From the NCBI RefSeq assembly GCF_001636315.1, contig NZ_KV440949.1, positions 894,203 to 958,202 on the forward strand: a stretch of DNA of 64,000 nucleotides, written 5' to 3'. This document shows, in pieces, positions 17,291 to 23,636 of this stretch (positions within the stretch are counted from its first letter, which is position 1; each line of letters starts with the position of its first letter). Source of the stretch: Neobacillus mesonae (GTDB lineage: Bacteria > Bacillota > Bacilli > Bacillales > Cytobacillaceae). Both the position numbers and the translations under genes were made by a program. Under the pieces are notes generated by a model, which had not been told where the DNA came from, did not search any database, and saw only the letters and a list, made by a program, of their open reading frames with translations.

Positions 17291-18787
17291 TTAACTGATT
17301 AGTTTGCTGTCAATTTCCTCTTTTTCTTTCAGCCACCCGTTTCGTTTCATTAACCATTCATGAGCTGACCAATTTACTGGTTTTTGACAGGTACTATTTA
17401 ACAATTCCTCAAGTTCGTTTGAGCGTATTCTTAGTTTTTCCTTTTCATCAGCGGTTAATGCAACCCTCTTAACGGGGATGAATTGTTTTGCGGTTGGAAT
17501 CTTTATTAAACCATTATCATCGATGCGCTTTTCATCTGCAGATTTGTAACCAAGATCAATTTCCCATTTTTCAAGTTCTCTCAAATCATAAGGGAAATTA
17601 ATAGAAGCATCTATAATGGTTTTATAAGTTTCTTCATCCAGTTTCATACGATAGTGTTTTTTACCAACGTCAGTAGACTTTGCTGAATGCCTCATTTGCA
17701 GATCTGCTGCCCAATCTCTTTTTTCATTTAATTTTGGAATGACGATGGAGGTTTCAATCCATTCGTTTAAAGTGTGCCGCCCATCATGGGTTGAAAAAAC
17801 TTCTCGTTTTTCTTTCGGAAGGAAAGTTAATAAATCCCTAATATTTCTAAAATAAGTTCCGATAGAAGCTGGTGTCAAGTTACTATCAGGATTATAAAAA
17901 TATCCTTCTTTTCTAAAGAGAAACCCATGGCTATCTTTATAAACCTTTTTAGAATTATTACCTATAAAAGTTTTCCCCGCATACTTAGCATGCTCACTAA
18001 AAGGACACTTAGGATAGAGTACGTTTTTAAGGTAAAGATTTATCAACTCAACAACCTTCGGAGGTACAAGATTACCAAAAGAAGGACTGGGACTGTAAAA
18101 ACCTTTACTTTTTTCTTTTGGAAAATGAAGACGACCGTATCCTTCATCGTCAGTGTTTAAAAAGCCATTTTCATCGATCCAGAAATCTTCGACCGCAAGT
18201 AAACTTATTTCCGACCGCCTTAAACCGAGTTTGAAATCTATCTCCAATAAAACAGATCGTTGCAATCCTTGTTTTGATGCTTCATATACTCGATTGAAAA
18301 CCTGACAATATTCTTCCTTGGTCAAAAACACTTTTAACTCATCGTTGTCGTTTTGGCTACGTTTTACATTAACTTGGTTCAAACTTGTCAGGATAGAAGT
18401 TCTTAGTTCGTTGAACTTTTCCGTTTCTTCCATTTTTGTATAAAAGTCAAAATTACCGTCTTTAATTTTTCCTTTGTATTTTTTTTCTTCTTCCATTAGG
18501 AAAAATTGCATGAATGGTACCAATGGTGAGTAATAATGACTTTGAAAGGTATCATTGCTAATACCATAAGCTAACGCTTGTAAATCTTCAATTCCAAATG
18601 AGTCGAGAGAAAATGAGGACGGGTTATATGATTTAAGCTTTTCTTCATTCAATTCCCGGAATGATTTTATACTTATACCACTTCGTGCAGCGATTATTTT
18701 CACTAATGATTTTTTTATTTCTTCGCAAGCGCGTTTTGCGGCTTTATCATTTTTAAACCCATCCTTTTTCAGAACAAAACCATCCAA
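17291..18787 (-). CDS. Large tyrosine recombinase, second in the island
   Basis: A 498-residue recombinase, longer than phage integrases. The catalytic set appears complete: R190 (KLGLRRSE), a lysine in FPKEKSKG (about 224-228), H334 and R337 in THDGRH, H367 in MRHSAKS, and Y379 in GKKHYRM. An additional C-terminal region of about 110 residues follows the tyrosine, with charged helices and WSAHEWLMKR. The start at TTG 18787 is uncertain because no strong ribosome site precedes it. It lies between two HTH proteins on the same strand. It resembles recombinases of integrative elements rather than the first integrase. Target site unknown. Confidence 0.85.
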   Translation of the reverse strand: MDGFVLKKDGFKNDKAAKRACEEIKKSLVKIIAARSGISIKSFRELNEEKLKSYNPSSFSLDSFGIEDLQALAYGISNDTFQSHYYSPLVPFMQFFLMEEEKKYKGKIKDGNFDFYTKMEETEKFNELRTSILTSLNQVNVKRSQNDNDELKVFLTKEEYCQVFNRVYEASKQGLQRSVLLEIDFKLGLRRSEISLLAVEDFWIDENGFLNTDDEGYGRLHFPKEKSKGFYSPSPSFGNLVPPKVVELINLYLKNVLYPKCPFSEHAKYAGKTFIGNNSKKVYKDSHGFLFRKEGYFYNPDSNLTPASIGTYFRNIRDLLTFLPKEKREVFSTHDGRHTLNEWIETSIVIPKLNEKRDWAADLQMRHSAKSTDVGKKHYRMKLDEETYKTIIDASINFPYDLRELEKWEIDLGYKSADEKRIDDNGLIKIPTAKQFIPVKRVALTADEKEKLRIRSNELEELLNSTCQKPVNWSAHEWLMKRNGWLKEKEEIDSKLIS

Positions 18788-18817
18788 TACAATTCCAGGT
18801 GTAACGGATAAACGGTG

Positions 18818-19363
18818 TTAGATATATTTATCAATCAAGGATAAAATATTATTAGGAAGATATTGGTCATAATCAATACTTGAATAACGAAATTTATTGG
18901 TATTTTCTTCAGCCTGAGAAGCCATTTTTCGAGCTCTATCCACATTATCCAAAATATGTCTTTCGTTGTACCATAAAGTATGCTCGGTCCAGCGATAACA
19001 TGGAACTTCCCCAAAATATCCTTTTTCAATCCAGTTTTTTAGTTGGATATGACTCATGTTTAATTTTTGGGAGATGGCATAAAGTGTTAAATTCCTTTTT
19101 TCAAATTCATAAAAGTCATCTAACAAAAAGACATATTTTAAGATCCTACCCTTACGAGAAATAGGACCAATATTATTGCCGGGAACGAAATAAAATTGTT
19201 TGAACCATTCAACATCTTCATCAATCAATTTTTTCATCGTGTCAAAATGGCGACCCTTAGTCGACGATAATTCCGTTGTAGTGTACAACTTCTTCCCTAA
19301 TTTTTTCTCCGCTTCTTCAATTGTTTTCACTTCCATTAGTGGTGCATGTAGAATGCTTTCCAT
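18818..19363 (-). CDS. HTH-like accessory protein upstream of the recombinase
   Basis: A 181-residue protein with no family I can name. A helix-turn-helix-like stretch (LTLYAISQKLNMSHIQLKNWIEKG, roughly residues 92-115) precedes an aromatic segment (CYRWTEHTLWYNERH) and an Asn-rich tail. The ATG at 19363 has GGAGGG six bases upstream. It starts the operon with the large recombinase and is preceded by a long hairpin and 9-bp repeats. It is probably a DNA-binding partner of the recombinase. Confidence 0.65.
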   Translation of the reverse strand: MESILHAPLMEVKTIEEAEKKLGKKLYTTTELSSTKGRHFDTMKKLIDEDVEWFKQFYFVPGNNIGPISRKGRILKYVFLLDDFYEFEKRNLTLYAISQKLNMSHIQLKNWIEKGYFGEVPCYRWTEHTLWYNERHILDNVDRARKMASQAEENTNKFRYSSIDYDQYLPNNILSLIDKYI

Positions 19364-19390
19364 GTAAATCCCTCCACTTTTATTATGGTC

Positions 19391-19532
19391 ACGAAACCCA
19401 CGAAAAATACCATTTCCTTTCAATGCTCAGAAACGAGCTTTTGAAGGAAATCACGTTTTTCGTGGGTTTCGTAACTATCGTCTGTTTAGTGGTCTTCGTA
19501 TCTTTAGTGTCTTTCGTAGTATTAGTGTCGTA
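19391..19532. repeat. Long inverted repeat with 9-bp iterons before the recombinase operon
   Basis: Arms 19391-19407 and 19456-19472 (ACGAAACCCACGAAAAA and its complement) are perfect over 17 bases. A nested pair, ATTTCCTT and AAGGAAAT (19412-19419, 19444-19451), and a loop hairpin GCTC/GAGC extend the structure to 82 bases. To its right about eight degenerate 9-bp units (minus strand ACGAAAGAC, ACTAAAGAT and similar) continue to about 19532. It lies between the -10-like TATAAT near 19545 and the ribosome site at 19370, so it is in the leader of the operon. Confidence 0.8.
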
Positions 19533-19561
19533 TGGTTTAATTATAATACGATTACATATGA

Positions 19562-19597
19562 AAAAAGGATGGGAATTCATCCCATCCTTTTTTTGGT
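19562..19597. terminator. Bidirectional hairpin terminator
   Basis: GGATGGG and CCCATCC flanked by A and T runs, overlapping the stop codon of the zinc-ribbon gene at 19577. Confidence 0.8.
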
Positions 19598-19987
19598 ATT
19601 TATATTTTGATTTTCAATATCCTTTTTTAACATATAACCCATTAGAAGTTGGAACTTCTCAGAAATCTTTATAAGGTCTTTCTCTAATCTTGTTCCACTA
19701 TTTTCTTTAATTACTTTATTCAATAATTTTGTTATATCATGGCGTTCATTTGTGGGATTATAAAATGGCTTTGAATCTTTCATTTTATCTTTATTATTTT
19801 TAAAGGTATCCATTAAATTTTTCATACTGCCTTTTAAACCGCAGGAAGTACAACTCCAATTTGTATCTTGTTCCATGACAGCTTCAGAATTACACTTATA
19901 ACATTGAAAAACAATTTGTTCGTTTTGAATAAAATATTTTACTTTGTGCTCTTTAAAAAAAGCAATGCAAAAAAGTTTTAATGACAT
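19577..19987 (-). CDS. Zinc-ribbon protein, unknown
   Basis: A 136-residue protein with a zinc ribbon in the first 50 residues: two CxxC pairs (CYKC and CTSC) 20 residues apart, then a basic, helical C-terminal part. The ribbon resembles those of primases or RNA-polymerase-associated proteins, but no catalytic motif follows. It overlaps the upstream HTH gene by ten bases, so the two are co-translated. Unrecognised otherwise. Confidence 0.65.
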   Translation of the reverse strand: MSLKLFCIAFFKEHKVKYFIQNEQIVFQCYKCNSEAVMEQDTNWSCTSCGLKGSMKNLMDTFKNNKDKMKDSKPFYNPTNERHDITKLLNKVIKENSGTRLEKDLIKISEKFQLLMGYMLKKDIENQNINTKKRMG

Positions 19988-20250
19988 TGGAAATCTCTTC
20001 TTACCTTTTTAGATCTCTTTTTCGAGTTCAATATAAAATTTTTAAACTCGGCGCCAAGTATGCCGTATTTCCCACCAAAACTGTAGCTCGGCAGCTTTCC
20101 TTCGCGGCACCAACGTCTAATAGTTTCCTCGCTTCTCCCTAAGAGCTCAGAGATATCGGAAATTGAAAGAATTGTTTCGTCAGGTATTGCTGAAAAATAT
20201 TGACCTAAAACTGGACCTAATCCAAACTCTTGTTCAATTCTTTGCTCCAT
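19978..20250 (-). CDS. Excisionase-like HTH protein
   Basis: A 90-residue protein with a MerR/excisionase helix-turn-helix: ILSISDISELLGRSEETIRRWCREGKLP followed by a wing, SFGGKYGILGAEFKNFIL. The tail is strongly basic. GGGAGG precedes the ATG. It is one of four small DNA-binding proteins around the second recombinase. Confidence 0.75.
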   Translation of the reverse strand: MEQRIEQEFGLGPVLGQYFSAIPDETILSISDISELLGRSEETIRRWCREGKLPSYSFGGKYGILGAEFKNFILNSKKRSKKVRRDFQCH

Positions 20251-20294
20251 TTATATTCCTCCCAAATTTATAAATTAATATTATTTTTTTGTCC

Positions 20295-20558
20295 TTATTC
20301 AATTTCTTTCAATAAATTTTCGACCGCTTGATTGAAAAAGTGGGTTTTAAATCCCCGACCCTTTTCTGTTGACAATGAATTCACTTTATTTAAAAGATCG
20401 TTGCGCATTAAAAAAGTTGTCCTGGTGTGGGTTTCTTCTACTTTATCCCTACTCTTTTTTTCATAAAATGAATCAAAGACATCATTCCTCTTTTCCAAAA
20501 ATGACACCATCCTTATCGAGATAATATTAGTATGACCGGTTATGTAATAGTTATACAT
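20295..20558 (-). CDS. Ribbon-helix-helix protein
   Basis: Up to 87 residues; the C-terminal 45 form a ribbon-helix-helix domain, with beta strand RTTFLMRNDLLNKVNSLS then KTHFFNQAVENLLKEIE. Such proteins (CopG/ParG/Arc types) are repressors or partition factors. The start is unclear: an in-frame ATG at 20510 or a TTG just after it, near AAGGATGG, may be used instead of 20558. It lies upstream of the HTH/zinc-ribbon pair and likely regulates the module. Confidence 0.65.
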   Translation of the reverse strand: MYNYYITGHTNIISIRMVSFLEKRNDVFDSFYEKKSRDKVEETHTRTTFLMRNDLLNKVNSLSTEKGRGFKTHFFNQAVENLLKEIE

Positions 20559-20565
20559 AATATGC

Positions 20566-20593
20566 TTTACAAAAACCTATTTCTGGATAATAT
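20566..20593 (+). promoter_or_regulatory. Duplicated promoter, copy 1
   Basis: TTTACA (20566-20571), a 16-base spacer and TAATAT (20588-20593). Nearly identical to the segment at 21003-21030, showing that promoter and gene were duplicated together. Confidence 0.6.
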
Positions 20594-20618
20594 CGGATAA
20601 GAGGTGGTGACAACTTTT

Positions 20619-20948
20619 ATGAAAAAGAAAAAAATTTTACTCATTATAATAATTTGCGTTATATGTTTTTCAACATTTTTAATAATAAATAAGCAAAAAA
20701 AAGAAGAAAAAAAAGAGCCGTACTTAGTTTTAGTTGATAAAAATTATACTAGATATGAAAATTTAAATGAAATAACAAAGATAGGAGGGGAAATAACTAG
20801 CGAATATTTTTATCCAACTGTAAATGTACGTTTAAATGAAAGCCAAGTTAAAGAATTGAAAAAAAGCAAACATATTAGAGAAATAGAAAAAAACGAATTG
20901 ATTGAGTTTCGACCAGATGGTGGTTCCGTAAAAGATTTAATAAAGTAA
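20619..20948 (+). CDS. Membrane-anchored protein with I9/subtilisin-propeptide-like domain, copy 1
   Basis: A 109-residue protein: basic start, one membrane helix (about residues 6-23), a Lys/Glu linker, then a domain of about 60 residues reading PYLVLVDKNYTRYENLNEI, GGEIT, Y, LNESQVKELKKS and IREIEKNE. The GG, LNE-x-x-VKELKK and E-x-N/D pattern matches the propeptide (inhibitor I9) of subtilisins, but no protease follows. The topology suggests an anchored protease inhibitor or chaperone outside the cell. The ATG at 20619 is preferred over an upstream GTG. A similar gene follows. Confidence 0.65.
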   Translation: MKKKKILLIIIICVICFSTFLIINKQKKEEKKEPYLVLVDKNYTRYENLNEITKIGGEITSEYFYPTVNVRLNESQVKELKKSKHIREIEKNELIEFRPDGGSVKDLIK

Positions 20949-21002
20949 AAATTTTATGGATAATTAAAAAGAGTAAATTGATTGCTCTTTTTATATTATG
21001 TC

Positions 21003-21030
21003 TTTACAAAAACCTATTTATGGATAATAT
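21003..21030 (+). promoter_or_regulatory. Duplicated promoter, copy 2
   Basis: TTTACA (21003-21008), a 16-base spacer and TAATAT (21025-21030), followed by AAGGTGGTGG and the second I9-like gene. Confidence 0.6.
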
Positions 21031-21056
21031 CGTAAAAAAGGTGGTGGTGAGAATAT

Positions 21057-21365
21057 ATGAAAAAGAAACAAATATTGCTCATTATAATTGTTTGTATTCT
21101 ATACTTTTCAACATTTTTAATAATAGAAAAGCAAAAAAAAGAAGAAAAAAAAGAGGAATACTTGGTCGTAGTTTATAAAAAATATTCTAGATATGAAAAT
21201 TTAAAGGAAATAGAAAATATAGGAGGAGAAAAAATCGATGATTACTTATATCCTATTGTAAGTGTACATTTAAACGCAAAACAAATTGAAAAATTGAAAA
21301 AAAATAAACATATTAAAGGATTACAGAAGAACGAAAAAATTAAATTGGGACCAGAAATTTCATAA
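21057..21365 (+). CDS. Membrane-anchored protein with I9/subtilisin-propeptide-like domain, copy 2
   Basis: A 102-residue paralogue of the preceding gene with the same layout: membrane helix at 6-23, a KQKKEEKKEE linker, and an I9-like domain (YLVVVYKKYSRYENLKEI, IGGEKI, LNAKQIEKLKKN). The C-terminal tail is shorter and diverged. The domain is better conserved than the tail, which suggests selection for the fold. Same caveats on function as copy 1. Confidence 0.65.
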   Translation: MKKKQILLIIIVCILYFSTFLIIEKQKKEEKKEEYLVVVYKKYSRYENLKEIENIGGEKIDDYLYPIVSVHLNAKQIEKLKKNKHIKGLQKNEKIKLGPEIS

Positions 21366-21709
21366 GGTTCAATAAAGTTCAATTACCATTGTTTAGAGCA
21401 TTTTACCATTCCAAGAATGGAAAATGTCAAAAAGGTTCAAATTATTAATCCTTCTACAACAATGTTTTACATGAAAGAAATTGATTTTTATGATTCCCAA
21501 AGATAAATTTTTTATAACTTTATAAAAGGAGCGACTATCGCCCCTTTTTCTTTACAGAAATATACTTTTAATTAAATTCATAATTAGCGATTATCACCGG
21601 TACTTTTTCCTCTTCAATCAATTTGTATTTTTTCTCTTAAAATTACTACTCAATTTGCCGTTTGCGCACTTTGTTTCCCCCTGCCAACGTTATAACAGGA
21701 GGTGAATAT
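21366..21709 (+). other. Intergenic stretch with one weak terminator
   Basis: No gene is supported. A hairpin at about 21524-21549 (AAAAGGxGCG with CGCxCCTTTT, one mismatch, then T) probably ends the I9-like transcript. A strong AGGAGGTG ribosome site at its right end serves the next gene. Confidence 0.5.
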
Positions 21710-22078
21710 ATGCGAGGATTTTCCTTATACCAAATGCAGTATGCATCATCAAAATCCCAAAATCTACTGGCATTAAAATGGGATCTTTTGAATTTAAAGC
21801 ACGCCGGAGCATTGTTTTTTAAACCGGATATTTCGGTGATCCACCCAGATGAGCGGTTCGAAGTGTACCACTACAAGTCACCCGGCAAAATGCCTTATCG
21901 CAATGCTTTTCCGGTCGAAAAGTATGAGTTTATAAACTTGAAATTAAACACAAATAATTACAAAACATTTTTAAAAGAAAAGTATGTTGAATACTACAAC
22001 GAGGATGTGAGTGATGAATCCATTAAACAATTTCAAAATAGTTATTTGGCGGAAGAATATGTCTGGATATATAAATAA
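21710..22078 (+). CDS. Protein of unknown function
   Basis: A 122-residue soluble protein beginning MRGFSLYQMQYASSKSQNLL, rich in Tyr, Phe and Lys, with no membrane segment and no motif I can name. The ATG at 21710 follows AGGAGGTG; an upstream in-frame start at 21662 has no ribosome site. It is followed by a terminator shared with the convergent gene cluster. Confidence 0.6.
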   Translation: MRGFSLYQMQYASSKSQNLLALKWDLLNLKHAGALFFKPDISVIHPDERFEVYHYKSPGKMPYRNAFPVEKYEFINLKLNTNNYKTFLKEKYVEYYNEDVSDESIKQFQNSYLAEEYVWIYK

Positions 22079-22087
22079 AAAATATTA

Positions 22088-22120
22088 TAAAAACAGTCCG
22101 TAGGTTTCGGACTGTTTTTA
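22088..22120. terminator. Bidirectional terminator
   Basis: AAACAGTCCG (22091) and CGGACTGTTT (22108) form a ten-base-pair stem between convergent genes. Confidence 0.88.
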
Positions 22121-22354
22121 TAATGGAACTTTCCTTCTATTCGATTCCTTAGGAGGAATAGGTGTTTTACTTACACGTACGTCCCTTGGATTTCTTCTAG
22201 CTCTTTTTACAATCTGAGCCATAATCATTCCAATTTGAACCTTGTACCGTTCTACTTCTTCAATTGATTTAGCAAATTCGATTTGTTTTTCAAGCAGGTC
22301 AATTTGCATTTTCTCTTTATTAGAAAGTAAATCCCAATAGTTTATTTTTGCCAT
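22118..22354 (-). CDS. Small coiled-coil protein, paralogue A
   Basis: A 78-residue charged helical protein: LLSNKEKMQIDLLEKQIEF, then a second helix with YKVQIGMIMAQIVKRARR and a basic, proline-bearing tail. It shares a pattern with the 59-residue protein at 23086-23265 (xYxxLxxKE, then EV-x-x-YK-x-QIG-x-IM). It is the last of three co-directional genes. Function unknown. Confidence 0.65.
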   Translation of the reverse strand: MAKINYWDLLSNKEKMQIDLLEKQIEFAKSIEEVERYKVQIGMIMAQIVKRARRNPRDVRVSKTPIPPKESNRRKVPL

Positions 22355-22360
22355 TGCTCA

Positions 22361-23041
22361 TCACCCCTTATCTTTAGAGTTATCAAATCCATCTGCTTTA
22401 TGATTATTTTTATCGTTTTCAGATTCATCAGCTTGTCCATTTGTTTCCGTCTGACTAGCATCGTAATTTCTGCCAGATTCATCGATATCTTCAGTAATTT
22501 CTGGTCCATCTTCTTCAATGTAGGGTTCGTCATCATCTACGTATGTCTTACTTATATTATATGTTTTACTGATCATCTTAGCAAGTTCATCGAGGCTAAG
22601 GTCTTCATCAGATATCAATTCTTCTTTCACCGAAGTATGCTCGTCCAAAGTTTCATTTTTAAAATTTGAAAGAATTTTTTCTTCAAAAACACCTTCAACA
22701 AGGGAACTTCTCAACAGAAATGTAACTCCACTTAATCCTGCAATTATTGATAAAGTGCTAACCTGTCCAAACGAGCCCTGTGGATTAATTAGATTAACAG
22801 CAGTAAACCCTGCAATTGCTCCTACTAATAAAAAAATCCATGAGTATGATTTAAGAATTTCTTTCTGCTTTTCCTTTTTGATGCTTGCACCTTCCGGGGT
22901 GACCATTGCAACGAGCAATCGTACCCAACAACCAAGTGCACCGCAAATAATTGGAATGAACAATTGGTTTATCCAACCATATTCATTTTCGAAGTATGTA
23001 TTATCCATAATATTACAAAACATATTCAACAAAAAAGACAT
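22361..23041 (-). CDS. Membrane protein with acidic C-terminal tail
   Basis: A 226-residue protein with three or four membrane helices in the first 125 residues (about 25-45, 66-84, 96-113) and a long, highly acidic, Asp/Glu/Asn-rich cytosolic tail. No family is recognised. Only six bases separate it from the next small coiled-coil gene, and another lies upstream, so the three probably form one operon. It may be a membrane anchor or effector for the coiled-coil partners. Confidence 0.65.
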   Translation of the reverse strand: MSFLLNMFCNIMDNTYFENEYGWINQLFIPIICGALGCWVRLLVAMVTPEGASIKKEKQKEILKSYSWIFLLVGAIAGFTAVNLINPQGSFGQVSTLSIIAGLSGVTFLLRSSLVEGVFEEKILSNFKNETLDEHTSVKEELISDEDLSLDELAKMISKTYNISKTYVDDDEPYIEEDGPEITEDIDESGRNYDASQTETNGQADESENDKNNHKADGFDNSKDKG

Positions 23042-23085
23042 TTCACTTCTCCTTTCTTTGTAAAGAATACCATGAAATGCCTTGC

Positions 23086-23265
23086 TTATTCATTATGTTT
23101 TTTATCTAGTTCGAATTTTCGCCTTATACAAATACGTTCCATAATAAGACCAATTTGCTCTTTGTATAATTGAACTTCTGTTACACTCCTAGCCGCTTTG
23201 ATCTTATGTTCAATTTCGGTAATTTTTTCACGCTCTTTTCTTGTTAAATATCTGTAATACATCAT
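23086..23265 (-). CDS. Small coiled-coil protein, paralogue B
   Basis: A 59-residue protein, MMYYRYLTRKEREKITEIE then a helix with EVQLYKEQIGLIMERI and a basic end. GAGGTG precedes two adjacent ATG codons. It is a shorter relative of the 78-residue protein at 22118-22354. First gene of the trio and the gene closest to the right end of the island. Confidence 0.65.
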   Translation of the reverse strand: MMYYRYLTRKEREKITEIEHKIKAARSVTEVQLYKEQIGLIMERICIRRKFELDKKHNE

Positions 23266-23437
23266 TTAACACCTCTACTTGACTATTCTTATTTACCACT
23301 ATTATTCAAAAATTTCATCAGTATTCCTTTTAACTGAATAAGGACGGAGAATTTCTAACAGTAAAAAAGGTTCATTTTGTTTCTTAATATTTTTTAAATG
23401 GCAATACCGGACAATTAATGATGCGAACTGAAAAAAA

Positions 23438-23459
23438 CTGCCGATAATATTATCGGCAG
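23438..23459. repeat. Perfect 22-bp palindrome near the right end
   Basis: CTGCCGATAAT followed by its exact reverse complement, without a loop, between A-rich and T-rich flanks. It could be a terminator or a symmetric protein-binding site next to the right-end iterons. Confidence 0.7.
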
Positions 23460-23474
23460 TAAACAATTATTTTT

Positions 23475-23522
23475 AGTCACACTTATAGTCACACTCTGCT
23501 TAAAAGTCACACGAAAGTCACA
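23475..23522 (+). repeat. Right arm-type iterons (four AGTCACA)
   Basis: AGTCACA at 23475, 23487, 23505 and 23516, same orientation. The last two match the spacing of the left pair (11 bases). They are 120-170 bases inside the right attachment core, as expected for integrase arm sites. Confidence 0.65.
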
Positions 23523-23636
23523 TTTTTTTAAACCAAATCGGGAAGAAAAGGGATTGTTTAAACTCAATTAAAAAATGACTTTAACCCTTGGTTTGACAAG
23601 TTTTCATAGTATTTTCAAATGGTCTTGAAACACCCC

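Noticed and set aside
19389-19580. A 63-codon gene with a Thr-Lys-Asp repeat
   Set aside because: The repeated peptide is only a reading of the 9-bp iterons and hairpin; there is no ribosome site.
22342-22536. 64-codon minus-strand frame overlapping the membrane protein gene
   Set aside because: Frame-shifted shadow of its acidic tail, without its own start context.
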